DNA of 39,478 nucleotides. Origin: Alphaproteobacteria bacterium. GTDB taxonomy: Bacteria > Pseudomonadota > Alphaproteobacteria > Rhizobiales > Beijerinckiaceae. The notes under the pieces were generated by a model that saw nothing but the letters and a program-made list of their open reading frames with translations, did no database searches and had not been told where the DNA came from. How positions within the stretch are numbered: the first letter of the stretch is position 1; the number at the start of each line of letters is the position of its first letter. The position numbers were made by a program, and so were the translations under genes. Location of the stretch: the NCBI GenBank assembly GCA_021325385.1, contig JAJPHH010000147.1:1-39478 (forward strand), in the 5' to 3' direction. This document shows, piece by piece, positions 1-10,660 of the stretch.

Positions 1-255
1 AAATGGTGGGCGGAAGAGAACAAGAAGAACGGCTATCAGACGATCTCGATGAATACGACGCCGGGAATCGGCGGCGCGGCGTTGTGGCTCGGCGTCTCCT
101 TGCTCGAAGGGGCGAAAGCGCCCAAAATGATGATCATGCCGGTCGCGACGGTCGATGCGAGCAATCTTGCCGAATATGCGAAGCTGCCTGGCGGCCAGAT
201 CATCAGCCCGACCTATTCGCTCGATTGGGTCAAGCAGCATCTGCTCGCCAAGTAG
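1..255 (+). CDS. Sugar ABC transporter substrate-binding protein, C-terminal fragment
   Basis: This is the 3' end of a gene whose start lies before the window; it is open from base 1 and ends at a TAG stop, leaving 84 residues. The fragment has no catalytic motif. Its end, with SPTYSLDWVKQHLLAK, and its position directly before a sugar-type ABC ATPase/permease suggest the C-terminus of a periplasmic sugar-binding protein of the RbsB/Peripla_BP_4 type. It would bind the sugar and deliver it to the transporter encoded just downstream, 68 bases away. The substrate cannot be told from this fragment. The family call rests more on context than on sequence. Confidence 0.7.
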   Translation, partial: KWWAEENKKNGYQTISMNTTPGIGGAALWLGVSLLEGAKAPKMMIMPVATVDASNLAEYAKLPGGQIISPTYSLDWVKQHLLAK

Positions 256-323
256 CTCCTCGTCGCGACCTAGGACGTCCGGGCGCTGGTTCGATCAGCG
301 TCCGGCGACCTTTTGAGGAGATC

Positions 324-2797
<2,474 letters not shown>

Positions 2798-2801
<4 letters not shown>

Positions 2802-3808
2802 TCGCGCCGCGAAGCGTGTCCGATTGGGCGCAGGGCAACCGTTGGATCTGGTCGGCCCTGGCGGTGCTGATCTCCTGGGCCCTTCTCTCGGCGGTCACCG
2901 ATCGGTTCAGCATCGCCTCATTGTCAGGAATTCTCCTTTCGGCGTCTTTTCTTACCGTGGTCGGCGTCGGCCAAATGTTCGTCGTGGCGGCGGGCCGCGG
3001 CAATATCGACTTGTCCATCGCCTCTGTCGTGACCCTCAGCGCCTATGTCGCGCTTTTGACGGTGAGGGGCCAAGACGCGAATCTCGGCTGGGGCGTACTG
3101 GCCGCATTGGGTCTGGGCCTCGCCGTCGGCGCGTTCAACGCCGCCCTGGTCGTCGGCTTGCGGGTGCCGGCGATAATCGCGACCTTGGCGACCGGTTATG
3201 TGCTCGCGACCGCCACCTTGCTGAGCAATCGCGCGATTCATGGTTTCGCCGTAAGTCCCGCCTTGAAGGAGATCGCCGCGGGCCGCGTCTTCGGCGCGCC
3301 GATTATGATGTTGCTTTGCCTCGCGCTTGTCGCCGCGAGCGAGTTGGTCCTGCGCTTCACCGCGTTCGGAAAAACTCTGAGCGCGGTCGGGCAGAATCAT
3401 GTTGCGGCCCGCCTCGCCGGGATTCGCGTCTCCCGGGTCGTCGTCGCGACCTTCGTCATTTCCTCGGTGCTGGCGTCCTTGATGGGCCTCGTCCTCGGCG
3501 CCTATGTCGGAGGCGCTTTCCTGGAAATGGGCCAGGCCTATTTTCTTCAGTCGGTCGCGGCGGTCGTGGTCGGCGGCACGCTGATTTTCGGCGGATATGC
3601 GACCGCGATCGGCGTCTTCTGCGCCAGCGTCCTCCTGATCTTGATCGTCACGCTGATGCAGATCATGCAATTGCCCCCAGGTTCGCAGGACATGGTGCAG
3701 GGCGTCGTGGTGATCGTCGTGCTCGCCCTCGCCGGCCGCGAAGCGCTGCAGAGAAGAGCGAGCCGCGCCCAGGCGGAAGGGCCGGCGGAGGGCCGCGACG
3801 CCGGTTGA
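2798..3808 (+). CDS. Sugar ABC transporter permease (RbsC-like)
   Basis: This 336-residue, very hydrophobic inner-membrane protein of the BPD_transp_2 family has about eight to ten predicted membrane segments. The family motif appears as FVVAAGRGNIDLSIA around residues 60-75, with an RGN insertion relative to the common AAGEIDLS form. A conserved glycine-rich segment, AAVVVGGTLIFGG, lies near residue 265. The start codon overlaps the stop of the ATPase-permease fusion (ATGA), indicating translational coupling. The protein would form the membrane channel together with the permease half of that fusion. The C-terminal tail is charged (RRASRAQAEGPAEGRDAG) and likely cytoplasmic. Confidence 0.9.
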
Positions 3809-3837
3809 CGGCCGGCGGGACGCCGGCTCGAACCGGC
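3800..3837. terminator. Hairpin between convergent genes, possible terminator
   Basis: Two nested stems are visible: an outer GCCGGTT (3800-3806) with AACCGGC (3831-3837) and an inner GCCGGC (3811-3816) with GCCGGC (3822-3827). The structure spans the stop codon of the sugar permease gene and lies 24 bases from the end of the convergent oxidase gene. There is no strong T-run directly after it on either strand, only GGTTTT at 3852-3857 on the plus strand. Its action as a terminator is therefore an inference from position and symmetry. Confidence 0.4.
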
Positions 3838-3860
3838 ATTCGCCGCGCCTCGGTTTTAGA

Positions 3861-4163
3861 CTAGCCGCCAGTCGGCCAGCCGCGGCGCGTGGCGTAGTCG
3901 GTCATGCTGAGCCCATAGAGGAAGAGCAGCCAGAAGAAGCCGGCGCCGGCGAATACCCATTTGAGCGACGGCGGACCCTTCAGCCGCATGAACAGGAGAA
4001 AGACGATCAACGCCTGGCATGCGGCGACGCCGAACTCGACGATCGGCGCCCAGACGTCGAGGCGTTGAAAGGCGCTGAATACGCTCAGCCCGGCAAGGAT
4101 CAGGAGAACCAGCCAGGCGATGATGAAAGGGAGGGACTTCGCCTCTTTTGCCTCGACGTTCAT
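3861..4163 (-). CDS. Cytochrome c oxidase subunit IV-like protein
   Basis: The predicted 100-residue protein has three membrane segments (about residues 13-32, 41-60 and 68-88), the usual size and layout of the small CtaF/CyoD/COX4-pro subunit of haem-copper oxidases. It has no redox residues; such subunits stabilise the subunit I/III assembly. Its ATG overlaps the end of the subunit III gene by 4 bases and it is the last gene of the 12-gene respiratory operon. The family is poorly conserved in sequence, so the call relies on size, hydropathy and position. Confidence 0.8.
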   Translation of the reverse strand: MNVEAKEAKSLPFIIAWLVLLILAGLSVFSAFQRLDVWAPIVEFGVAACQALIVFLLFMRLKGPPSLKWVFAGAGFFWLLFLYGLSMTDYATRRGWPTGG

Positions 4164-4804
4164 AGTCGTCCCGCCAAATAGATCGTTGGGAAAAGGAATA
4201 TCCACACCGTGTCGACGAAGCTCCAGTACAATCCGACCACTTCGATCGGGGCGTAATAGGCGGCGGTGACCCGCCTTTGGCGGAGACGCCAGAAGACATA
4301 GAGCAAAAGCCCGAGCCCGGTCGTGACGTGGATCGCGTGGAGGCCGGTCGCCACGAAGTAATAGATCCAGAACAATTCGCTGGCCGGCGGCTCCCCGGGC
4401 TTGAGCGTGAAGTTCACCGCCGGCACAACCTTGTCGGAATAATCGGCGGCATATTCGTAGCCTTTGACGCCGAGAAAGCAAAAGCCGAGAACGATCGTCG
4501 CCAGCAGCAAGGCCATCGCGGCGCCGCGGCGGCCTTGCGCCGCCGCGTTGATCGCCAGAACCATCGTCAGACTGCTGGTCAGCAACAAGGCGAGATTGAC
4601 GCTGCCGCACCAGAGGACCGTATCTTCAGAAGCGTGGGCGATCGCCTCCGGATAGGAGATACGGTAGAGATAGTAGGTGAAGATGAGCGCGCCGAAAAAT
4701 AAGGTTTCGGTCGCAAGAAAGACCCACATGCCGAGTTGCGCGGCCTCGCCTTGTTGGTGAAGCGTCGCATATTGCGTCTCGGGCCGGATTGTGGCGCTAG
4801 GCAT
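4160..4804 (-). CDS. ctaE: Cytochrome c oxidase subunit III
   Basis: The 214-residue integral membrane protein has five or more predicted helices. Hallmarks of the COX3 family include GMWVFLATETLFFGALI near the N-terminus, FCFLGVKGYEY with the conserved Glu in the middle, ATGLHAIHVTTG, and a final VVGLYWSFVDTVWIFLFPTIYL. Subunit III carries no metal centre and supports stability and proton uptake of the oxidase. At 214 residues it is the short, prokaryotic form lacking the first two helices of the mitochondrial protein. It overlaps subunit I by 8 bases and subunit IV by 4 bases. Confidence 0.93.
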   Translation of the reverse strand: MPSATIRPETQYATLHQQGEAAQLGMWVFLATETLFFGALIFTYYLYRISYPEAIAHASEDTVLWCGSVNLALLLTSSLTMVLAINAAAQGRRGAAMALLLATIVLGFCFLGVKGYEYAADYSDKVVPAVNFTLKPGEPPASELFWIYYFVATGLHAIHVTTGLGLLLYVFWRLRQRRVTAAYYAPIEVVGLYWSFVDTVWIFLFPTIYLAGRL

Positions 4805-6434
4805 GAGAAACGCCGTCCTGAGTCGTGTAGCGATCGCTCTCGGGATCGTACGAGTAAGGTCCGATGAGCACTGTCGGCGTGTGCTCGAAATTGTCCTTCG
4901 GCGGCGGCGACGGCGTCAGCCATTCGAGACCGGTCGCTCGCCAGGGATTGGGGTCGGCCCGCTTGCCGTAGAAAAGCGACCAGCCGAGATAGAAGAGGGG
5001 CAATGCATAAGCGACGGCCAGAATCGAGGCGCCGGCGGAAGAGAGGAGGTTCCACGACTGCCATTCCGCCGGATAGGTGTAATAGCGTCGGGGCATGCCG
5101 AGATTGCCAAGAATGTATTGTGGAAAAAACGTCAGATTGAATCCGGCGAAAGCGAGGATCGCAGCGAAGCGAGCCCAAGCTTCCGGGTAATGGCGGCCGG
5201 TCATTTTCGGCCACCAGAAATGCACGCCGCCGAAAAAGGCGCTGACGGTCGCTCCGACCATGATGTAGTGGAAATGCGCGATGACGAAATAGGTGTCGTG
5301 CACGGGCACGTCGACGCCGAGCGTTGCGAGCATCAGGCCGGTCACGCCGCCGATCGTGAACAACAGGACGAAGCCCAGGGCGTAGAGCATGGGCGCGTCG
5401 AAGATGATCGCGCCTTTATGCAGGCTGACGGTCCAATTGAACACCTTGATCGCCGAGGGCACGGCGACGAAGAAAGTCGTCAACGAGAACAAGATCGCGG
5501 AATAGATCGAGATTCCCGCGACGAACATATGGTGCGCCCAGACGAAGAAGCTCAGGATGGCGATCGCCATCATCGCGATCGTCATGCCCGAATAGCCGAA
5601 AATGGGACGGCGCGCGTAGCAGGCGATGAGTTCGCTCACCAGGCCCATTGCCGGCAGGATCATGATGTAGACGGCAGGATGCGAGTAGAACCAGAACATG
5701 TGCTGCCAAAGGAGGGGATCGCCGCCGCGGAGCGGATCGAACATGCCGGTTCCGACGAAGCGCTCGACGGCCAGAAGCAGCGTGTCCATCGCCAGTACCG
5801 GCGTCGCCAGGAGCATGACGATGCTGACCGAGTAAATGCCCCAGATGAACAGCGGCAAGCGGTCCCAGGTCATCCCGGGCGCGCGCAGCCGATGGATCGT
5901 GACGACGAAATTGAGGCCGGTCATGATCGACGAGAAGCCGTTGACGAACACGGCGAGCGCCGCGGCGAAGACATAACCGTTCGAGAACGAGGTCGAATAG
6001 GGCGTATAGAAAGTCCAGCCCGTATCGACCCCGCCCATGATCAATGCGTAGAGAAGGACGAGGCCGGATAAATTGAAGACGTACCAGCTCATCAGGTTGA
6101 TCCGGGGAAAGGCGAGATCGTGCGCGCCGATCATCAGTGGGATCAAGAAATTGCCGAGCGTGGTCGGGATCGACGGGATCAGGAAGAACCAGACCATGAT
6201 GACCCCGTGCATGGTGAACATGCGGTTGTACATGGACGGCTGCAAAAGCCCGTTCGGCGTCGCCAGATGTAGTCGGATCAGCGTGGCGGCGAAGCCGCCG
6301 ACGAAGAAAAAAGCGGTGATCGAAGCCAGGAACATGAGCGCGATGCGCTTGTGGTCCTTGGTCAGAAGCCAGGACGCGATCGTGTTCTCGTTGTCGAGAT
6401 AGGTGGGTTCGGCCTCGGCCGCGATCATCGCCAT
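4797..6434 (-). CDS. ctaD: Cytochrome c oxidase subunit I, A2-type (caa3)
   Basis: This is the 545-residue catalytic subunit holding the low-spin haem and the haem-CuB oxygen-reducing centre. Visible ligands are the His in MHGVIMVWF, the CuB ligands in YSHPAVYI and WAHHMF, and the two His in IAHFHYIMVG. The D-channel entrance is present as GAHDLAFPRIN, and the K-channel lysine lies in AVPSAIKVFNW. Helix VI has YSHPAV rather than the GHPEV of A1 oxidases. The conserved Glu is thus replaced by the Tyr-Ser pair that defines the A2 subfamily, as known from Rhodothermus marinus caa3. The gene overlaps its neighbours at both ends. Because of the upstream complex III genes, electrons probably arrive through the fused cytochrome c of subunit II. 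Confidence 0.96.
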   Translation of the reverse strand: MAMIAAEAEPTYLDNENTIASWLLTKDHKRIALMFLASITAFFFVGGFAATLIRLHLATPNGLLQPSMYNRMFTMHGVIMVWFFLIPSIPTTLGNFLIPLMIGAHDLAFPRINLMSWYVFNLSGLVLLYALIMGGVDTGWTFYTPYSTSFSNGYVFAAALAVFVNGFSSIMTGLNFVVTIHRLRAPGMTWDRLPLFIWGIYSVSIVMLLATPVLAMDTLLLAVERFVGTGMFDPLRGGDPLLWQHMFWFYSHPAVYIMILPAMGLVSELIACYARRPIFGYSGMTIAMMAIAILSFFVWAHHMFVAGISIYSAILFSLTTFFVAVPSAIKVFNWTVSLHKGAIIFDAPMLYALGFVLLFTIGGVTGLMLATLGVDVPVHDTYFVIAHFHYIMVGATVSAFFGGVHFWWPKMTGRHYPEAWARFAAILAFAGFNLTFFPQYILGNLGMPRRYYTYPAEWQSWNLLSSAGASILAVAYALPLFYLGWSLFYGKRADPNPWRATGLEWLTPSPPPKDNFEHTPTVLIGPYSYDPESDRYTTQDGVSHA

Positions 6435-7372
6435 GACGCGCTCCTATGGGCAAGCGATTGGATATAGGCGATCAACTTCATCAGATCGTCCTCGCCGATC
6501 TGGCCGGAAAAATTCGGCATGACCGGCGGGTAGCCGGCGACGGTGAAGGTGCGCGGCTCGAGGATGCAATCGCGCAGGTAAGCTTCGTCCGCGCGCCGCA
6601 CCGATCCGTCCTGGAGATGAACCAAGCCGCCATAGAGGCCGTTCAGGCTCGGGGCATGAACCGTGCTGTTCGGCCCGTGGCAGCCGCTGCAGCCATATTG
6701 CCGGAACAAGGACTCGCCTTGTTCGGCCAGGGATTGGCCGACGCCCTGATCGGTCAGCCAGTGTTCATAATCGCTCGGCGTCATGACGGTCACTTCGCCC
6801 GTCATGGTCGCGTGCTGATCGCCGCAATATTGCGTGCATTCGAAGCGATAGACGCCCGGCTGGTCGGCCTTGAACCACAGCGTCTCGTTTGTTCCCGGCA
6901 CGACGTCGTGCTTGATGCGGAAAGCGGGGATGAAGAAGCTGTGCACCACGTCCTGGGAAGCGAAAACCAGCCTGATCGTCTTGCCGGTCGGAACGTGGAG
7001 CGCGTTGATCTCGCGCTGGCCGCCGGGATGCTGGACCTTCCACATCCATTGCTTGCCGACGATGTAGATTTCGATGTCGCCGGGCGGCGACCGAAACAGC
7101 CAAGCATAGATGTCTGCCCCCCAGGCGAAGAGCGCGAGAAAGGCGATTAGGGTCGCGACCGTCCAACCGATCTCGATGCGCCACGTCTTCCGCATCAGAT
7201 GGGCCCGCGACGCCTGGCTGCCGCGTCGGTAACGAACGCAGAACGTCACCATCATGCCGAAGACCGTCAGCACGATGAGCGTCGAGACGACGACCTCGGC
7301 GATGACCAGGTCGTCGACCACGATTCCCTGTTTGGAGCTGATCGGCGGCCAGAAGGGGAGCCACTGGTACAT
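6425..7372 (-). CDS. ctaC: Cytochrome c oxidase subunit II with fused cytochrome c
   Basis: The 315-residue protein starts at the ATG encoding MYQWLPFW; a longer open frame runs upstream but overlaps the Sco gene. Two N-terminal membrane helices (about 22-45 and 70-92) are followed by a periplasmic cupredoxin domain. The CuA site is visible as CTQYCGDQHATM near residue 180. A C-terminal class I cytochrome c domain follows, with CSGCH near residue 226 and a probable Met ligand in PVMPNFSG. The covalent cytochrome c makes this a caa3-type oxidase, taking electrons from alternative complex III directly or through its cytochrome c subunits. It lies 5 bases after the Sco gene and overlaps subunit I by 10 bases. 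Confidence 0.95.
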   Translation of the reverse strand: MYQWLPFWPPISSKQGIVVDDLVIAEVVVSTLIVLTVFGMMVTFCVRYRRGSQASRAHLMRKTWRIEIGWTVATLIAFLALFAWGADIYAWLFRSPPGDIEIYIVGKQWMWKVQHPGGQREINALHVPTGKTIRLVFASQDVVHSFFIPAFRIKHDVVPGTNETLWFKADQPGVYRFECTQYCGDQHATMTGEVTVMTPSDYEHWLTDQGVGQSLAEQGESLFRQYGCSGCHGPNSTVHAPSLNGLYGGLVHLQDGSVRRADEAYLRDCILEPRTFTVAGYPPVMPNFSGQIGEDDLMKLIAYIQSLAHRSASWR

Positions 7373-7377
7373 CTCGA

Positions 7378-8160
7378 TCAACCGGCGAGCCGGCGTCGGA
7401 TTGCGCCGAAAAGGACGATCAACCCGACGCCAGCGGCGAGATTGGCGAGGCCGAAGGCGACGAGAATGGGCGCGGTGTAGCGACCGAGCGCGGCGCCCTC
7501 GACACGACAAAGGAGAAAGAATCGTTTCAGCGGACCGTCCGCACGGCCGGCTGCGGCGTCTCGAAGATCGCCCTCGAGTTCGGCGGGCGACGGGGCGACG
7601 GCGAGCACGTAGCGGCCGACCCGCCCGTCCGACGCGGCGATGACGAAACCGGCCGGATGGACATACTGATCGAGCGCGGCGTCGTATCGATAGCGGAAGC
7701 CGATCGCCTCCGCGACTCGGCGCGAGCCTTCTCCCGATCCGGTCAGGAAATGCACACCAGAATCGCCTGCCCGGCCGTAAAGGGCGAGATATCTGGCCTT
7801 GGCCGCGCCGGCGTCGGCGGGCCTGTCGCGCGGATCGATGCTCAAGGCGACGAATTGATAGTCCCGGCCGGCTTCGAGCGGCAGCGCGCCCAGAGCAGTC
7901 ATGACATGGGCGAGCGTCAACCCGCAGAGGGTCTTGCAGCGAAGATAGTCGAGGATGACCACGACGGGCTTGCCGTTGAAATACCGTCCCAGCGTGACCG
8001 CCTGGCCGCGTTCGTCGACGAAGCTTTCGGCGAGCGGCAATTGGGCCCCGGAGCGCGGATCGAAGGCGAGGTCGGAGAAGTCCTCGGCCCAAGCGCGGCG
8101 CTCGACCGCGCCGGCGGCGATCATCGAAACCAAGGCGAGGGCGAGAATAGCGGGTTTCAT
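7378..8160 (-). CDS. Sco1/SenC-family copper chaperone
   Basis: The 260-residue protein has a cleavable-looking N-terminal signal (about residues 1-25) and a thioredoxin-like fold. The Sco copper site is visible as C75-K-T-L-C79 together with H168 in YVHPAGFVI. Sco proteins deliver copper to, or reduce, the CuA site of subunit II, which is encoded immediately downstream. A membrane helix near the C-terminus (about 225-250) followed by RRRLAG would tail-anchor the protein, unlike mitochondrial Sco with its N-terminal anchor. The start ATG overlaps the upstream small membrane protein gene by 4 bases. Confidence 0.92.
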   Translation of the reverse strand: MKPAILALALVSMIAAGAVERRAWAEDFSDLAFDPRSGAQLPLAESFVDERGQAVTLGRYFNGKPVVVILDYLRCKTLCGLTLAHVMTALGALPLEAGRDYQFVALSIDPRDRPADAGAAKARYLALYGRAGDSGVHFLTGSGEGSRRVAEAIGFRYRYDAALDQYVHPAGFVIAASDGRVGRYVLAVAPSPAELEGDLRDAAAGRADGPLKRFFLLCRVEGAALGRYTAPILVAFGLANLAAGVGLIVLFGAIRRRLAG

Positions 8161-8531
8161 GGCTGCGCCTTCGGGAATCCGTCGAGCCCGCTTTTGACGA
8201 CCTTTTGCATCGCCTGATCGATCGGGATGTGGACGACGCCTTTTTGCTTGTCGATCCAGTAATAGGTGTCGAGTTTCTTTTCCTTCTCGCCGCGCAACGC
8301 GGCGAGGTCCGCGGCCGGATCGATCTGAAGCTGCGGCGCCGGCGGCTCGATTGTCCGTTTGCGGCTGACGTCGCTCAGGCTGCGCGGATAGGCCCAGATC
8401 ATCGTCCCGACAGCGGCCGCTAAGACGAGGAGGCTGCCGGCGGCGATCCATGCGATTGGGCGCAGCGGCCAGTCGGTGGGCTCGTACGCGGTCTCCGGAT
8501 TGACAGCCCTCTGTTGATCGAACTCAGCCAT
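8157..8531 (-). CDS. Small membrane protein of the ACIII-caa3 cluster
   Basis: The predicted 124-residue protein has one membrane segment (about 26-47) and a periplasmic tail containing YYWIDKQKGVVHIPIDQAM. Small proteins with a similar Y-W-x-D-x-x-x-G-x-V-H-I-P segment occur, to my knowledge, between actF and the Sco gene in other alternative complex III clusters. No biochemical function is known to me. The gene overlaps actF by 8 bases and the Sco gene by 4 bases, so it is clearly part of the operon. A role in assembly of the oxidase or the supercomplex is inference. Confidence 0.75.
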   Translation of the reverse strand: MAEFDQQRAVNPETAYEPTDWPLRPIAWIAAGSLLVLAAAVGTMIWAYPRSLSDVSRKRTIEPPAPQLQIDPAADLAALRGEKEKKLDTYYWIDKQKGVVHIPIDQAMQKVVKSGLDGFPKAQP

Positions 8532-9615
8532 GTCTGCGCGCCAATGTCGCAGTCGCCGCCGCGGACCATCGCGCCCGCAGGCCGGCGAAGAAGAGCAAGA
8601 GCATCAGCCCGCCAAGCGCGAGCATCGCCGCTACGTCGAGCCAGAATGGGCCGCCGGGAGAAAATTCCGGCAGGACCAGCCACCATTGATCGGCGACCCG
8701 GCTCGCCAAAATCGCCGCGCAAACCGCCGCGACCGCCGCGCGACTATGTTTGCCGGCCGTGGTCACGAATACGAAGAAAGGGACGACAAAGCCGAGCGCC
8801 AGACCGACAAACGCTGTCGGCAGCCATATTCCGGCGAAGCGCGGCAAATACCATTGGATTTCCGTCTTGAGATTCTCCTCCCAAATGATCAAGAACTGCA
8901 TGAACTCGACATAGGCCCAGAAAATGGTCGTGCCGAGCAGAATGGCGGCGAGATCGGCCATGTGGCGGCGCTCGACGCCCGCGGCCGCCATCGCCAGAAC
9001 GACCAGGGCGAGGCCGGCGTTGAACCAGCCGGCGGCGACGATCATCGGAAAAATCGAGGACCAGAACGCCGGTTCGAGCGACAAAATCCAGTCGATCGAT
9101 GCGAAGCTCGCCGACAAAGCCAGGGCGATCAGCCCGATTGCGCTGATCCAAGATCGGGCCGGCGCGATCGGCGTCGCTGCGCCGCGCGGCGTCCACAAGG
9201 CGAACGCGGCGATAAGGCACCAGAGCGCGACGTCGATCGCATAGCGCAAATAGAAGGCCGCCGAATTCAGATAGAACGCGTTGTCGAGCTGGCGGCCGGG
9301 ATCGACCCAATGATAGAGCGCATGGAGGCGGACGAAGGCGGGAATGCCGGCGAGCGCCGCGAGCGGCATCGTCGCGATCGCCGCATTGAGCGCCGGCCGT
9401 GCGCTCGCCATCCAATTCCCGCCGGTGAGATCGTGAACCAAGACAAGGGTGACGCCGCAGAGCGGCAGGCCAAGCCAAAACAAGTACGCGCAGAGCCAAG
9501 CGCGGCTGAACCCGTCGAGATCGACCGTCGCGCCCAGACCGCAGCCGACCGAGCCGACGGCGAACGCGGCGAGCGCGCCGAGATTCAAGCTTCGCCAATT
9601 CCAGTCGCCGCTCAT
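8524..9615 (-). CDS. actF: Alternative complex III subunit ActF
   Basis: The 363-residue integral membrane protein has about ten predicted helices. Its position after actE and its motifs (HALYHWVDP, LSLEPAFWSSIFPM, FMQFLIIWEENLKTEIQWYL) fit the ActF family, a reduced NrfD/PsrC-like quinone-interacting subunit related to ActC. In alternative complex III it sits in the membrane next to ActC; whether ActF itself has an active quinol site differs between models. The gene overlaps actE by 4 bases and the next gene by 8 bases. Confidence 0.88.
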   Translation of the reverse strand: MSGDWNWRSLNLGALAAFAVGSVGCGLGATVDLDGFSRAWLCAYLFWLGLPLCGVTLVLVHDLTGGNWMASARPALNAAIATMPLAALAGIPAFVRLHALYHWVDPGRQLDNAFYLNSAAFYLRYAIDVALWCLIAAFALWTPRGAATPIAPARSWISAIGLIALALSASFASIDWILSLEPAFWSSIFPMIVAAGWFNAGLALVVLAMAAAGVERRHMADLAAILLGTTIFWAYVEFMQFLIIWEENLKTEIQWYLPRFAGIWLPTAFVGLALGFVVPFFVFVTTAGKHSRAAVAAVCAAILASRVADQWWLVLPEFSPGGPFWLDVAAMLALGGLMLLLFFAGLRARWSAAATATLARRHG

Positions 9616-10124
9616 TGCAACGTCCCCCGTTGGTCGGGCGGAACATCGTCGAGGCGACCGTCGGCGCTCGCCTGCAGCGCGCGGATGTAGGCGACGATCG
9701 CCCAGCGATCCGCCGGCGCGACGCGATCGGCGTAAGGAAACATCACGCCGTAGCCATTGGCGATCACGTCGTAGAAATGCTGCGCCGGGGCGTCGCGTAG
9801 ACGCTGGATCGAATAGGAGGGCGGCCGCGGGAAGCCGCGATGGACGATCATGCCGTCGCCGTCGCCGATCAGGCTATGGCAGGGCGTGCAATAGATGTCG
9901 AAGCGCTCCTGGCCGCGCTTGAGCAGCGACATGGTCACAGGCGGCGGCGAGACGGGCTCTTCGTCGCGCGCGACGACGCCGTCTGGGGGCAAAGCCGGCC
10001 AATTCTTCGCTTGCTCCCCGTAGGGCAATTCGTAAGGCAGGCGCTTGCGCTGATTGGCCATGTTGTCGCAGGCGGCAAGAGCGATCGCCAAGGCGGAGAG
10101 AAGGATCGCCGACCGCACCGTCAT
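9612..10124 (-). CDS. actE: Alternative complex III subunit ActE, monohaem cytochrome c lipoprotein
   Basis: The 170-residue exported protein has an N-terminal lipoprotein signal ending at the lipobox LAAC (Cys19). A single class I haem motif, CTPCH, lies at 79-83, with a probable axial Met in GVMFPYADRV. This matches ActE, the monohaem cytochrome c of alternative complex III that relays electrons from the pentahaem ActA toward the oxidase. It overlaps actD and actF by 4 bases each. Confidence 0.92.
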   Translation of the reverse strand: MTVRSAILLSALAIALAACDNMANQRKRLPYELPYGEQAKNWPALPPDGVVARDEEPVSPPPVTMSLLKRGQERFDIYCTPCHSLIGDGDGMIVHRGFPRPPSYSIQRLRDAPAQHFYDVIANGYGVMFPYADRVAPADRWAIVAYIRALQASADGRLDDVPPDQRGTLQ

Positions 10125-10660
10125 GCGGCGGCCTCCTCGATCCGCTCGGCGCCGTGGGCCTCGAAAACCTGCCGGATCGACTCGCGCGCGACCTGACGCG
10201 TGCGGGCTTCGACGCGCAGGACGAAACGGTCGGCGGAGGCGCGGTCGAAAGCCTCAGAGTCGAGCCGGGGGTCGTAAAGGCGCGGCAGGCCGCACGCGAA
10301 CCATAAGCCGAAAAAACCGGCGGCCACGGCGAACAATAAGGTGATTTCAAATGCGCCGACGGTGAAAGCCGGCCAGCTATTATGAGGCCGGCCGCCGACA
10401 TTGAGCGGATAGTTGAGCCATTCGTCCCAATACTGAATGAAATAGCCGCAAGAAGCTCCAACCAAGGCGCCAGCCGCCATTGTCCAGGCCAATGGACCGC
10501 CGCGCCTGAGACGGAGCGTTTCGGCGAGTTGCTCGACGGGATAGGGCGTATAGGCTTCGATCGTCCTCAGGCCCAGCCCGCGCAACTGGCGCGCCGTCTC
10601 CACCATCGCCCGTGACGAAGCGAAGACGCCGATTATGGCGAAGGTATCGTTCTCCGTCAT
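10121..10660 (-). CDS. actD: Alternative complex III subunit ActD (DUF3341)
   Basis: The 179-residue protein starts at ATG in MTENDTFAIIG; a longer open frame upstream overlaps actC and is rejected. The N-terminal soluble part (FAIIGVFASSRAMVETARQLRGLG, split here by function only as a small alpha/beta domain) precedes two membrane helices (about 56-78 and 98-122). The motif EAYTPYPVEQL at about 34-44 is typical of the ActD/DUF3341 family. ActD has no redox cofactor and is a structural membrane subunit of alternative complex III. It overlaps actC and actE by 4 bases each. Confidence 0.9.
   Translation of the reverse strand: MTENDTFAIIGVFASSRAMVETARQLRGLGLRTIEAYTPYPVEQLAETLRLRRGGPLAWTMAAGALVGASCGYFIQYWDEWLNYPLNVGGRPHNSWPAFTVGAFEITLLFAVAAGFFGLWFACGLPRLYDPRLDSEAFDRASADRFVLRVEARTRQVARESIRQVFEAHGAERIEEAAA

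Noticed and set aside
4791-6071. Long open frame (426 codons) on the plus strand opposite oxidase subunit I
   Set aside because: It is antisense to a well-conserved gene, very rich in Arg, Asp, Glu and His, and has no family resemblance. Such frames are common opposite GC-rich genes.
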